Below, in pieces: positions 52,175 to 62,513 of a stretch of 64,000 bases of DNA (positions are counted from its first letter, which is position 1; every line of letters begins with the position of its first letter). The notes beneath the pieces were generated by a model that was given only the letters and a program-made list of their open reading frames with translations, ran no database searches and was not told where the DNA came from. The DNA is from Rahnella variigena (GTDB lineage: Bacteria > Pseudomonadota > Gammaproteobacteria > Enterobacterales > Enterobacteriaceae), in assembly GCF_003610915.1 (NCBI RefSeq), contig NZ_NSDJ01000001.1:2356001-2420000 (forward strand). Direction: 5' to 3'. Made by a program: the position numbers and the translations under genes.

Positions 52175-53353
52175 CTAGCCTTTAACAACCACCGCAGCGG
52201 CCGCTTTTTTCGCCTGTTCCACGGCGTCTTCAACATTGTCTGCAATCGCCAGCGCCACGCCCAGACGACGCTTACCGCTGATTTCCGGCTTGCCGAACAG
52301 ACGAACCTGATTGTAGCCCGTCAGCGCATTTTCCAGACCGCTGAACGTGACGTTATTGCTGGTCAGTTCCGGCAGAATCACGGCAGATGCAGAAGGGCCG
52401 AACTGGCGGATTTTACCCACAGGCAGGCCGAGGAACGCGCGCACATGCAGCGCAAACTCGGACAGATCCTGAGAAATCAGCGTCACCATACCGGTGTCGT
52501 GCGGGCGAGGGGAGACTTCGCTGAAAATCACGTCATCGCCGCACACGAACAGCTCAACGCCGAACAGGCCTTTGCCGCCCAGCGCTTTCACCACTTTCTC
52601 CGCGATGTCTTTTGCACGCTGCAATGCCAGCTCAGTCATCTGCTGTGGCTGCCAGGATTCGCGGTAATCGCCGTCTTCCTGACGGTGTCCGATTGGCGCG
52701 CAGAAATGAATGCCATCAACAGCGCTGATGGTCAGTAAAGTGATTTCGAAATCAAACTTCACCAGTCCTTCAACAATCACGCGTCCGCCGCCTGCACGGC
52801 CGCCTTGCTGCGCGTAATCCCATGCGGTCTGCAACTGATCGGCGCTGCGGATCAGGCTCTGGCCTTTACCGGAAGAACTCATGACCGGCTTGATAATGCA
52901 CGGATAACCGATGGCATCGACGGCCTGACGGAAAGCCGCTTCATTATCAGCGAACTGATACGTCGATGTCGGTAATTCCAGGGTTTCAGCGGCCAGACGG
53001 CGAATGCCTTCGCGGTTCATGGTGAGCCGGGTCGCTTCGGCGCAAGGCACCACGTTGTGGCCCTGTTTTTCCAGCTCAACCAGCATGCTGGTTGCGATGG
53101 CTTCGATTTCAGGCACGATAAAATCAGGGCGTTCACTTTCGATAACTGCTTTCAACGCGTCGCCGTCAAGCATGTTAATCACATGACTGCGATGAGCGAC
53201 CTGCATCGCCGGTGCATCGGCGTAGCGGTCAACGGCGATCACTTCCAGGCCAAGACGCTGACATTCGATGGTCACTTCTTTACCCAGCTCGCCAGAGCCT
53301 AATAACATGACGCGGGTGGCGCCGGTGCGCAGTGCAGTACCAATGGTTAACAT
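52175..53353 (-). CDS. purT: PurT, formate-dependent GAR transformylase
   Basis: PurT makes formyl-GAR from GAR, formate and ATP, an alternative to PurN. The 392-residue ATP-grasp protein begins [26 protein letters not shown], with [16 protein letters not shown] as the nucleotide-binding loop and [27 protein letters not shown] (partly shown) for Mg2+ binding. A PurR-type operator lies about 70-90 bp upstream of the start. Confidence 0.97.
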   Translation of the reverse strand: MLTIGTALRTGATRVMLLGSGELGKEVTIECQRLGLEVIAVDRYADAPAMQVAHRSHVINMLDGDALKAVIESERPDFIVPEIEAIATSMLVELEKQGHNVVPCAEATRLTMNREGIRRLAAETLELPTSTYQFADNEAAFRQAVDAIGYPCIIKPVMSSSGKGQSLIRSADQLQTAWDYAQQGGRAGGGRVIVEGLVKFDFEITLLTISAVDGIHFCAPIGHRQEDGDYRESWQPQQMTELALQRAKDIAEKVVKALGGKGLFGVELFVCGDDVIFSEVSPRPHDTGMVTLISQDLSEFALHVRAFLGLPVGKIRQFGPSASAVILPELTSNNVTFSGLENALTGYNQVRLFGKPEISGKRRLGVALAIADNVEDAVEQAKKAAAAVVVKG

Positions 53354-53424
53354 AGCTTCGTACCCAGATCTGTGATGAGTGAAAACAGGAATTTCGGCGC
53401 GCAGTATATCTGAAATAAACGGCG

Positions 53425-53440
53425 ACGAAAACGATTGCGC
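53425..53440 (-). promoter_or_regulatory. PurR-type operator upstream of purT
   Basis: ACGAAAACGATTGCGC matches the PurR consensus ACGCAAACGTTTGCGT at 13 of 16 positions. It lies in the purT promoter region. E. coli purT is a known PurR target. Confidence 0.65.
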
Positions 53441-53614
53441 GGCACGTCAGGTAAAATTCTCTGTGCAACAAAAATGTGTTTTACAGGATTTTTTTCAGCC
53501 TGTTTTCTGCTGTTTAAGGCAGCCGGTGAGCGTCTCTGTTATCATTTAGCCAAACCATGGCGTCAGGCTTCCTGCCGCTGCCCCGATTTTTGCCTCACAT
53601 AAAGAGTTATCGCC

Positions 53615-54997
53615 TTGAGCACGCATTCCTTTTCTGCCCTGACATTGCCCGCTGAGCAACTTTCCAACCTGAATGAACTGGGTTACACCGAAATGACCCC
53701 GATTCAGGAAGCCTCTTTGCCTGCTATTCTGCAAGGTCAGGACGTTCGCGCTAAAGCCAAAACCGGCAGCGGTAAAACGGCCGCCTTTGGTATTGGTTTG
53801 CTGAACAGCATTACCGTTTCACAGTTTGTTGCTCAGGCGCTGGTGCTGTGTCCGACTCGTGAACTGGCCGATCAGGTCAGTAAAGAGTTACGTCGTCTGG
53901 CGCGATTTACCCAGAACATCAAAATTCTGACCCTGTGTGGCGGCCAGGCGATCGGGCCCCAGCTCGAATCCCTGGTCCATCCGCCGCACATTGTGGTGGG
54001 TACGCCGGGCCGTATTCAGGAACACCTGCGTAAAGGCACGCTCAAGCTCGACGAGCTGAAAGTGCTGGTGCTGGATGAAGCTGACCGCATGCTGGACATG
54101 GGCTTTAGTGAAGATATCGAGGATGTCGTCAGCTATACGCCGCAGGACCGCCAGACGTTGCTGTTCTCCGCGACCTATCCGGACGGCATTGAGCGCATCA
54201 GTTCCAAATTCCAGCGTCAGCCGCTGAAGGTTGAAATCGAAGGTGAAGATGACATTGCCGATATTCAGCAAATCTTCATTGAAGCCGGTAAGCAACAGCG
54301 TTTATCCCTGCTGGCTGCGGTGCTGTATCAGTATCAGCCAACGTCCTGCGTGGTGTTCTGTAATACCAAGCGTGACTGTCAGGATGTTTGTGATGACCTG
54401 AAAGCGAAAGGCATCAGCGCGCTGGCGCTGAATGGCGACCTTGAACAGCGTGATCGCGATCGCGTGCTGGTACGTTTCTCCAACGGCAGTTGCCGTGTGC
54501 TGGTAGCGACAGACGTGGCCGCGCGCGGGCTGGACATTAAACAGCTGGGACTGGTGATCAACTACGAGCTGTCTTTCGATCCGGAAGTTCACGTTCACCG
54601 CGTGGGGCGTACCGGCCGTGCAGGAACGAGCGGTCTGGCCGTCAGCCTGGTGACGCCGCAGGAAATGCCGCGTGTGACCGCGCTGGAAGATTATACCCGT
54701 CAGCGTTTCACCTGGCAGCCTGCTGCTCAGGCGCTGGCCGCAACGCCGGTGGCGCTGGATCCTGAAATGGCGACATTGTGTATTGATGGCGGCCGCAAAG
54801 CCAAAATCCGTCCCGGCGACATTCTCGGTGCGCTGACAGGCGATGCAGGACTAACCGCTGCTGAAGTCGGTAAAATCGATATGTTCCCGGTTCACGCCTA
54901 TGTGGCGATCCGCCAGAAAAGCGCGAAGAAAGCATTGCAGCGTTTGCAGGAAGGGAAAATCAAAGGCAAAAACTGTAAGGCCATCATTTTACGATAA
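53615..54997 (+). CDS. dbpA: DbpA, DEAD-box RNA helicase
   Basis: DbpA unwinds RNA near hairpin 92 of 23S rRNA during 50S assembly. The 460-residue protein has Q motif, AKTGSGKTAAFG (motif I), PTRELADQV, DEADRMLDMGF (motif II), SATYP (III), VATDVAARGLDI and HRVGRTGRAG (VI), and the C-terminal rRNA-binding RRM ending GKIKGKNCKAIILR. The start is TTG at 53615 after AAAGAG, in the right place compared with E. coli DbpA. Confidence 0.95.
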   Translation: MSTHSFSALTLPAEQLSNLNELGYTEMTPIQEASLPAILQGQDVRAKAKTGSGKTAAFGIGLLNSITVSQFVAQALVLCPTRELADQVSKELRRLARFTQNIKILTLCGGQAIGPQLESLVHPPHIVVGTPGRIQEHLRKGTLKLDELKVLVLDEADRMLDMGFSEDIEDVVSYTPQDRQTLLFSATYPDGIERISSKFQRQPLKVEIEGEDDIADIQQIFIEAGKQQRLSLLAAVLYQYQPTSCVVFCNTKRDCQDVCDDLKAKGISALALNGDLEQRDRDRVLVRFSNGSCRVLVATDVAARGLDIKQLGLVINYELSFDPEVHVHRVGRTGRAGTSGLAVSLVTPQEMPRVTALEDYTRQRFTWQPAAQALAATPVALDPEMATLCIDGGRKAKIRPGDILGALTGDAGLTAAEVGKIDMFPVHAYVAIRQKSAKKALQRLQEGKIKGKNCKAIILR

Positions 54998-55196
54998 AGG
55001 CTTTGCGCTGATAATTTTACGTTAACGGCTTATCTTTGAATCGAACGTCATATTGTTAATGTTGTGTTATTGCCTTGTTGAGGATTATATTATCTAACGC
55101 AAGCGATGACCTTGCCATTAGTGGGGCTATTATTTTTAAGGTCCACGGCTCCGGCAAGGTCAACTGGATGAACGACAAAGACTGGGAAGACGAACG

Positions 55197-55562
55197 ATGA
55201 AAAAGTTAATCTTGGGCGTTGTGATGGCCGTTGCAGGAATGAGCAGCCTGAGCCAGGTCGCACAGGCTGATGAACCCGAAGTGAGAACGGCAACGGTGAC
55301 ACCGTGCGCCATGGCCACCAAAGATGACGTGGCCGCGCTGGTAAAACGTGATTTCCTGCAAAATCGTATTCCGCGCTGGGATGCGGATAAAAAAGTGCTC
55401 GGCACTTCCACGCCGGTCGCGTGGGTGGTGACCGACAGCATCAGCGGCAGTAATGCGAAATGGGATATCCCGCTGAAAGTGCGTGGTGATCACACCGATA
55501 AAACCTATCAGGTGACCCTCAACTGTCAGATTGGCGAAATCAGCTACAGCGCGCCGTTATAA
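55197..55562 (+). CDS. yebF: YebF, secreted small protein
   Basis: YebF is a protein that E. coli exports to the medium through Sec and outer-membrane porins. The 121-residue precursor has a signal peptide (MKKLILGVVMAVAGMSSLSQ, cleavage near AQA-DEP) and the mature pattern LVKRDFLQNRIPRWDADKK and KWDIPLKVRG, matching YebF (VKRDYQQNRVARWADDQK; KWSVPLTVRG). Two mature cysteines are kept. Its ATG overlaps the stop of a short upstream frame. It lies between dbpA and ptrB. Confidence 0.93.
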   Translation: MKKLILGVVMAVAGMSSLSQVAQADEPEVRTATVTPCAMATKDDVAALVKRDFLQNRIPRWDADKKVLGTSTPVAWVVTDSISGSNAKWDIPLKVRGDHTDKTYQVTLNCQIGEISYSAPL

Positions 55563-55684
55563 GCACCGACTGCGTCCGTTAACTCCTTAGCGGACGCATT
55601 ATTTCCCCGCATTGACGTCTCTTGGTTTCCCTGTCTAAACCTGTCACTCTTGTCACACCGCAAAGAGGACAAAGAGATCCCGAG

Positions 55685-57724
55685 ATGATGACACCTCCAA
55701 AGGCTGAAAAACGCCCGCAAACCCTGAGTATTCACGGTGATGACCGTGTCGATAATTATTACTGGCTGCGTGACGATGACCGCGCCGATCCTCAGGTTCT
55801 GGCCTATCTCACGGCTGAAAATGAATTTACTGAACAGGCCATGCAGCCACAGCAGGCATTGCGTGAAACGCTGTACGGCGAAATGGTGGCGCGCATTGCG
55901 CAGCAGGATCATTCCGTTCCTTACGTGAAACACGGTTATCGCTATCAGACCCGTTATGAGCCGGGCAACGAATACGCCATCTATCTGCGCCAGCCTGCCT
56001 CCGGACAAGAAAACTGGAGTACACTGATTGATGGCAATGAGCGCGCCAAAGACAGTGAGTTTTACACGCTGGGTGGTCTGGATATCAGTCCTGATAATCG
56101 ACTCATGGCCGTGGCGGAAGATTTTCTTTCCCGCCGTCAGTACGATATCCGTATCAAAAAACTTGATGACGAAACCTGGACAGACGATCTGTTAAAAAAC
56201 ACCTCCGGCAGCAGCGAATGGGCTAACGATTCTCAGACGCTGTATTACGTGCGCAAACACAAGAAAACGTTACTGCCGTATCAGGTTTATCGCCACGTGG
56301 TCGGCACGGATCCGAAAACCGACAAGCTGGTGTACGAAGAAAAAGACGACACGTTTTACGTCGGACTGGATAAAACCACGTCTGAAAAATACATTCTGAT
56401 CCACCTCGACAGCACCACGACTTCCGAGATCCTGCTGCTGGATGCCGATGATCCGCAGGCCAAACCGCAGGTATTTCTTTCACGTCGTAAAGATCATGAA
56501 TACGCCCTCGATCATTACCTTGGGCATTTCTACATCCGTTCCAATAAAGATGGCAAAAACTTCGGACTTTATAAGAGTGAAGATGGCGTGGAAGCCAACT
56601 GGCAGACGCTGATTGCACCGCGCATTGAAGTGATGCTGGAAGGCTTCAGTCTGTTCCGTGACTGGCTGGTGGTGGAAGAACGTCATCAGGGTCTCACGCA
56701 GTTGCGTCAGATCCACTGGAAATCCGGTGAGGAAAAATCACTGGCGTTCGACGATCCGACGTATACCACCTGGCTGGCATACAATCCGGAACCGGATACG
56801 TCCTTACTGCGTTATGGCTATTCCTCGATGACCATGCCGAGCTCGTTGTTTGAACTGGATCTCGATACGCATGAACGTACCTTGCTTAAACAGCAGGAAG
56901 TAAAAGATTTCGATGCAGACAATTATCGCAGCGAACGTGTCTGGGTTACGGCGCGCGATGGTGTGAAAGTGCCGGTGTCGCTGGTGTATCGTCGTGAGTT
57001 GTTTAAGCCGAATGAAAATCCGTTGCTGGTGTACGGCTACGGTTCTTATGGCAGCAGCATGGATCCGGCATTCAGCGGCAGTCGCCTGAGCTTGCTGGAT
57101 CGCGGTTTTGTTTTTGCACTGGCGCATATTCGCGGCGGGGCAGAGCTGGGGCAGCAATGGTACGACGACGGTAAGCTGTTCAATAAACTCAACACTTTCC
57201 ATGATTTCATCGATGTGACCAAAGAGCTGGTGGCTGAAGGCTACGGCGATGCCGGACAGGTGTATGCGATGGGAGGGAGTGCGGGCGGCTTACTGATGGG
57301 CGCAATCATTAATCAGGCGCCGGAGTTGTATCACGGCATCGTGGCGCAGGTTCCGTTCGTTGATGTCGTGACAACTATGCTGGATGAGTCGATTCCGCTG
57401 ACAACCGGTGAATACGACGAGTGGGGCAATCCGAACGACAAAGCCAGTTATGACTATATGCTGCAATACAGCCCGTACGATCAGGTCCGCGCGCAGGCCT
57501 ATCCGCATATGCTGGTCACCACCGGTTTACATGATTCGCAGGTGCAATACTGGGAGCCGGCAAAATGGGTGGCGAAATTACGCGAGCTTAAAACCGATGA
57601 TAACCAGTTGCTGATGCACACCGATATGGATTCCGGGCACGGTGGTAAATCCGGCCGCTTTAAAGCCTATGAAGATATCGCGCTGGAATACGCTTTTGTA
57701 CTGTCGCTGGCGACGAAAAACTGA
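55685..57724 (+). CDS. ptrB: PtrB, oligopeptidase B (protease II)
   Basis: PtrB is an S9A serine peptidase that cleaves after Lys and Arg in short peptides. From the ATG at 55685 it has 679 residues: an N-terminal beta-propeller (begins near [20 protein letters not shown]) and a C-terminal alpha/beta hydrolase domain with the nucleophile in [12 protein letters not shown], Asp near [12 protein letters not shown] and His in DSGHGGKSG. Double ATG at 55685/55688; the upstream frame to 55622 is not family-like. Confidence 0.96.
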   Translation: MMTPPKAEKRPQTLSIHGDDRVDNYYWLRDDDRADPQVLAYLTAENEFTEQAMQPQQALRETLYGEMVARIAQQDHSVPYVKHGYRYQTRYEPGNEYAIYLRQPASGQENWSTLIDGNERAKDSEFYTLGGLDISPDNRLMAVAEDFLSRRQYDIRIKKLDDETWTDDLLKNTSGSSEWANDSQTLYYVRKHKKTLLPYQVYRHVVGTDPKTDKLVYEEKDDTFYVGLDKTTSEKYILIHLDSTTTSEILLLDADDPQAKPQVFLSRRKDHEYALDHYLGHFYIRSNKDGKNFGLYKSEDGVEANWQTLIAPRIEVMLEGFSLFRDWLVVEERHQGLTQLRQIHWKSGEEKSLAFDDPTYTTWLAYNPEPDTSLLRYGYSSMTMPSSLFELDLDTHERTLLKQQEVKDFDADNYRSERVWVTARDGVKVPVSLVYRRELFKPNENPLLVYGYGSYGSSMDPAFSGSRLSLLDRGFVFALAHIRGGAELGQQWYDDGKLFNKLNTFHDFIDVTKELVAEGYGDAGQVYAMGGSAGGLLMGAIINQAPELYHGIVAQVPFVDVVTTMLDESIPLTTGEYDEWGNPNDKASYDYMLQYSPYDQVRAQAYPHMLVTTGLHDSQVQYWEPAKWVAKLRELKTDDNQLLMHTDMDSGHGGKSGRFKAYEDIALEYAFVLSLATKN

Positions 57725-57861
57725 GTATCAGGCTTTCCCCTAAATAATTCGAATGGCAGGCAGGCGGCAACTGAGCGAATCCCGATGAGCTGACATGGGT
57801 CAGTGATTCGGGTGAGTAAACGCAGCCAACGCACCTGCAATTTGAAGTATGACGGGGACAT

Positions 57862-57885
57862 AAAAAAACCCGCTCTCGGCGGGTT
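57862..57885 (-). terminator. Intrinsic terminator after the Lys-rich small gene
   Basis: On the minus strand AAACCCG and CGGGTTT arms are followed by seven T, about 20 bases past the stop at 57905. Confidence 0.88.
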
Positions 57886-57904
57886 TGATCTACGAAGTAC
57901 ATTG

Positions 57905-58006
57905 TTAAGCAGAAGCTTTCTTGGCTTTTTTATCAGCCTTTTTTTCGGCCGGTGTTTTCAATGGCTTTTTCTTCGCATTCTTTTTGCTATCCATTCCTTT
58001 ACTCAT
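57905..58006 (-). CDS. Lysine-rich 33-residue protein
   Basis: A short frame encodes MSKGMDSKKNAKKKPLKTPA followed by EKKADKKAKKASA, with about 40% lysine. AGAGAGG lies five bases before the ATG and a strong terminator follows, so a dedicated transcription unit is likely. Such small Lys-rich proteins occur in enterobacteria, without a known function; nucleic-acid or ribosome binding is only a guess from charge. Confidence 0.75.
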   Translation of the reverse strand: MSKGMDSKKNAKKKPLKTPAEKKADKKAKKASA

Positions 58007-58240
58007 AATTGCCTCTCTTAAAGCGGGTGGATTGGGTTGCTCACCTATTTACTGCTTAATTCGGGTCAGTTGCAAGCACCTTCGCGTTTCCCACAATACT
58101 TTACAGAGGAGTGATATTTCATCAGCTGGCATGTGATGCAATCAAATTGCGCGATAAGTATGCGAACGGCATACAAAACAACGGTTTTTGGAGATAACCA
58201 CTTGTTGTAAGTGGGCCAATGCGCTGTTATTAAGATGTAA

Positions 58241-59239
<999 letters not shown>

Positions 59240-59257
59240 CGTTTCCTGCTTTCCCGC

Positions 59258-59488
59258 TTACTTTTGCTTAGGCTCGTAAGGTAAGCGGGAGAACTTATGT
59301 GATTCCCCGCGATAAAACATCACCCGTTCACGAAAATAAGTGCGCAAATGCGCAGGCTGCTCGCGTTCTGCTATCTCCGCGACAACCGGCATGTTGTAGC
59401 GTTCTTTGAAAGCCACCGCTGAGGCGGCAAGATCGACGTTAATGCGATCCATTTCGTCTTTGCTGATTTCAGCCAGATTGATACTCAT
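59258..59488 (-). CDS. holE: HolE, DNA polymerase III theta subunit
   Basis: HolE stabilises the epsilon proofreading subunit of the polymerase III core. The 76-residue chain [20 protein letters not shown], then [15 protein letters not shown] and [10 protein letters not shown], matches E. coli theta ([30 protein letters not shown]) along its whole length. It converges on pip. Confidence 0.96.
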   Translation of the reverse strand: MSINLAEISKDEMDRINVDLAASAVAFKERYNMPVVAEIAEREQPAHLRTYFRERVMFYRGESHKFSRLPYEPKQK

Positions 59489-59893
59489 TGCTGCTTCCTG
59501 GTGATCCGTTTTGCCTCATTGTACCCGAGGCAGACGCCATCGTGAATGTTGTGATTTTACTTTTACACTATCCCTAAGAAGAGAATTGGCAGGTTAATAT
59601 TAAGAGTAAATAAGAACCATTCACAAATCTGAAGTGATAATTAACTTCAATAAGAACTCGCTAATTAATATTCTGAATAAGAATGATTCTTTTTAATATC
59701 CATCTATATGTTAATGATTATCATTATTGTATATTCATGTAAATAAAATACTTTTATAAATCATTATTTTAAATGTATTTGTTATTTCGTTGAATATTAA
59801 TGTGAATCGGGTGTTTTTATTTTGTGTTGATGCGGGCATAATGCGGATAAATAATTCAGCCCACCTGCCGTAATTTAAATCCGGAGCCGTACC
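59489..59893. promoter_or_regulatory. AT-rich ftnA control region with Fur box
   Basis: About 400 bases without a gene, strongly AT-rich. At 59710-59728 GTTAATGATTATCATTATT matches the Fur consensus GATAATGATAATCATTATC at 16 of 19 positions (the central base is T or A in known sites). A second weaker palindrome, AAGAATGATTCTT, lies near 59679-59691. In E. coli Fur activates ftnA by displacing H-NS from such upstream DNA; the AT-richness fits that model. Confidence 0.7.
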
Positions 59894-60400
59894 ATGCTTA
59901 AAAAAGAAATGATTGATCAGCTTAACGAACAGCTGAACCTCGAGTTTTATTCTGCCAATTTATATTTGCAGATGAGTGCATGGTGCAGCGATAAAGGCTA
60001 CGAAGGTGCTGCCGCATTCCTGAAACAGCATTCAATGGAAGAAATGGATCACATGCATCGTCTGTTCAAATATGTCAGCGATACAGGTGCTCTGCCACTG
60101 CTGGGCGCCATTGCTGCTCCGCCGGTGTCTTTCGAATCGCTGACCGATTTGTTCAAGCAGACTTACGAACACGAACAACTGATCACTCAGAAAATCAACG
60201 AACTGGCAGATTTGTCCATGACGCTGAAAGATTATTCTTCCTTCAACTTCCTGCAATGGTACGTTGCAGAGCAGCATGAAGAAGAAACGTTGTTCAAATC
60301 TGTTCTGGATAAACTGGCGCTGGTAAGCAATACCGGCAACGGTTTGTTCTTCGTGGATAAAGATCTCAAAAATATGGTGGCCCAAGCTCCGGCTGGTTAA
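59894..60400 (+). CDS. ftnA: FtnA, bacterial ferritin
   Basis: FtnA is the main iron-storage ferritin (24-mer, non-heme). The 168-residue chain has the ferroxidase ligands in [14 protein letters not shown] (Glu), [12 protein letters not shown] (Glu, His), [12 protein letters not shown] (Glu) and [13 protein letters not shown] (Glu pair and Gln). Length and spacing match E. coli FtnA. It is preceded by a Fur-box region and followed by a terminator. Confidence 0.96.
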   Translation: MLKKEMIDQLNEQLNLEFYSANLYLQMSAWCSDKGYEGAAAFLKQHSMEEMDHMHRLFKYVSDTGALPLLGAIAAPPVSFESLTDLFKQTYEHEQLITQKINELADLSMTLKDYSSFNFLQWYVAEQHEEETLFKSVLDKLALVSNTGNGLFFVDKDLKNMVAQAPAG

Positions 60401-60425
60401 TTTTCAGTTGTGTGAGCTTGCAAAC

Positions 60426-60456
60426 AACGCAGAGTGCTTCGGCCTCTGCGTTTTTT
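60426..60456 (+). terminator. Intrinsic terminator after ftnA
   Basis: ACGCAGAG and CTCTGCGT arms around a GC-rich loop are followed by six T. Confidence 0.9.
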
Positions 60457-60542
60457 ATGTTTTTATGACAAACGTTTTAAGCGCGTTTGCGCTAAAGTGT
60501 CGGCGTTATAAATTCATCATCAAGCAAGCCAAGGAAATTATC

Positions 60543-60926
60543 GTGTTCAATAAAACCACTTCTCTTTGCCGTGCCCTGGCAGTCTCAGCCGTTTTGCTGA
60601 GCGGATTTATCTCACAGCAGGCTTCTGCTCATGCTCACCTCAAAACGGAAACTCCGGCGGCGGATGCGGTTCTTACAGCCAGTCCGACCGAATTATCGCT
60701 GGGTTTCAGTGAAGGTATCGAGCCAAATTTCAGTAAAATTACCCTGAAAGATGCCAGCCAGAAAACGGTGAAAACCGGGAAAATGACCCTGGCTGCGAAC
60801 GATAATACGCAGGCCGTGCTGCCCCTTACCGATGCGCTTGCCGCCGGGAAATATGTCGTGACGTGGAATGTGGTTTCCGTTGATGGTCATAAAACAAACG
60901 GTCAGTACAGTTTCACTGTTAAATAA
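60543..60926 (+). CDS. yobA: YobA, periplasmic CopC-domain copper-binding protein
   Basis: The GTG at 60543 follows AAGGA and gives a 127-residue precursor with a signal peptide ending SQQASA-HAHLKTETP. The first mature residue would be His, as needed for the Cu(II) site of CopC proteins, with further ligands near SVDGHKTNG. The family shows GFSEGIEPNFSKITL in the middle. It heads yobA-yebZ-yebY, a copper-uptake/handling cluster in E. coli. The frame further upstream to 60408 lacks similarity. Confidence 0.93.
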   Translation: MFNKTTSLCRALAVSAVLLSGFISQQASAHAHLKTETPAADAVLTASPTELSLGFSEGIEPNFSKITLKDASQKTVKTGKMTLAANDNTQAVLPLTDALAAGKYVVTWNVVSVDGHKTNGQYSFTVK

Positions 60927-60929
60927 GCC

Positions 60930-61814
60930 ATGAGCCTTACAGCACTTTTCGTCCTGTGTCGGTTCGTGCATTTTGTGTCATTAATGCAAATCTTCGGACT
61001 GAGCGTATTTTGCTCATTGCTGGCGCCTGACGGATTTTCGGCCATTTTACAGCGTAAAAATCAGACGCTGATGGTTTGGTCCGGGCTGCTTGCAGCAGTC
61101 ACTTCTGTCGGAATGCTGGCTATTCAGGCAGCGCTGATGGGCAATGGCTGGGACGATATCCTCAACATTAACGTGTGGATACTGGTATTAACCACCGCAT
61201 TTGGCGAAGTCTGGAGCTGGCACTTATTACTGACCGCTGTGCTGTTACTGGTTCTGTTAATGGAGTGGATGCCCGGACGTCATGTCCTGCTGTTTCTGTG
61301 CTCGCTGGGTTTACTGATCACTCAGGCTTTGATTGGCCATGCGGCCATGCATCAGGGCTTACTGGGACTGGCACAGCGGACTAACCATGTGGTGCATTTG
61401 CTCAGCGCAGCCTACTGGTTCGGGTCTTTACTGCCTTTACTGACCTGCATGTTGTATGCCCGCGAGCCCTCTGCAAGACCCTACGCGATTGTGACGCTTA
61501 TCCGTTTTTCTGTCTGGGGACATGCCGCGGTCTCGCTGGTGATCATCACCGGTGTCATCAATACCGCCATTGTTTTGCAGCGCTGGCCCACCGATATGAC
61601 ATCGCTTTATCAGTGTCTGCTGGTGGTCAAAGTGATACTGGTCGCGATGATGGCGGCAGTGGCTGTCTATAACCGTTACCGGCTGGTGCCCCTTATGGGT
61701 AAAGACCCGCAGAGGGCGCAGAGCCGTTTTATCACCATGACCTGGCTTGAATGGGGGCTGGCGCTTAGCGTTATATTGCTGGTGAGTTGGTTCGCGACAC
61801 TTGCCCCGCGCTGA
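60930..61814 (+). CDS. yebZ: YebZ, CopD-family inner-membrane copper protein
   Basis: The 294-residue protein has about eight membrane segments and the CopD pattern: RFVHFVSLMQIFG at the start, WSWHLLLTAVLLLVLL, GHAAMHQGLLGLAQRTNHVVHLLSAAYWFGSL (partly shown) and HAAVSLVIITGVINT. Histidines in these helices are the likely copper ligands. It starts three bases after yobA. Confidence 0.94.
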   Translation: MSLTALFVLCRFVHFVSLMQIFGLSVFCSLLAPDGFSAILQRKNQTLMVWSGLLAAVTSVGMLAIQAALMGNGWDDILNINVWILVLTTAFGEVWSWHLLLTAVLLLVLLMEWMPGRHVLLFLCSLGLLITQALIGHAAMHQGLLGLAQRTNHVVHLLSAAYWFGSLLPLLTCMLYAREPSARPYAIVTLIRFSVWGHAAVSLVIITGVINTAIVLQRWPTDMTSLYQCLLVVKVILVAMMAAVAVYNRYRLVPLMGKDPQRAQSRFITMTWLEWGLALSVILLVSWFATLAPR

Positions 61815-61863
61815 AACGGTCATCTGAAGATTACAAAGAATTTAATATCATCGAGGAAAAATC

Positions 61864-62199
61864 ATGAGGAAAACACTGCTAGCCTGCGTGCTGCTTACCT
61901 TATCTGCCAGCAGTTTTGCCGCACCGCAACTGGAGACCATCAGCCGCCTGCAATACGGTAAGGACTGGGCCTTCACCCGTGAAGAAGTCATGCTGCAATG
62001 CCGTCCTGGCAATGCGCTGTATGTGATTAACGACAGTACGCTGGCGCAATATCCTCTGAATGACGTGGCAAAAGAGCAGGTTAAAAACCATCAGGTTCAG
62101 GCGGTGCCCCTGGAGAAAATCTGGCTGGATGACCCGCAGAATCCCGGACAAAAAATGAGTCTGACACCTTTTATCGCCAAAGCTGAATCGCTCTGCTGA
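61864..62199 (+). CDS. yebY: YebY, DUF2511 periplasmic protein
   Basis: The 111-residue precursor has a clear signal peptide ([19 protein letters not shown]) and the family core [26 protein letters not shown] with two cysteines (the second at the end, AESLC). It is the last gene of yobA-yebZ-yebY, as in E. coli, and probably acts with them in periplasmic copper or heme handling. Confidence 0.92.
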   Translation: MRKTLLACVLLTLSASSFAAPQLETISRLQYGKDWAFTREEVMLQCRPGNALYVINDSTLAQYPLNDVAKEQVKNHQVQAVPLEKIWLDDPQNPGQKMSLTPFIAKAESLC

Positions 62200-62341
62200 A
62201 GCGCCGTGCTGCGGGTAAATGGCTGATGTTAATCCCATGTTTTGCGTATGTTGTCACACAATGAAAATAATGCCTCATTGTTATTATCACTATGTTTCAA
62301 ACTGAGTGGAAATTAGTCATCTGTCGTCTATTCTTTAAGTT

Positions 62342-62445
62342 GTACGGCTTAACCGCCTGCATTAATGCCAACTTTTAGCGCACGGCTCTCTCCCAAGAGC
62401 CATTTCCCTAGACCGAATATAGGAATCGTATTCGGTCTTTTTTTT
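62342..62445 (+). ncRNA. sdsR: SdsR (RyeB) Hfq-dependent sRNA
   Basis: The segment CCTGCATTAATGCCAACTTT, then GCGCACGGCTCTCTCCCAAG and the terminator hairpin GACCGAATAT...GTATTCGGTC plus eight T are almost identical to E. coli/Salmonella SdsR as I remember it. SdsR is a sigma-S-dependent sRNA that represses ompD, mutS and others, and it pairs with the antisense RNA RyeA/SraC made from the opposite strand. A -10-like TATTCT lies at 62329-62334, which gives a start near 62341. As in E. coli it lies beside yebY. The 5' end is approximate. Confidence 0.93.
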
Positions 62446-62513
62446 GACTGTTTTTCAAAACAATCACTTATAGTAAAAACAATAACTTAGGCTGTTTTCA
62501 CTTACCTTCAATG

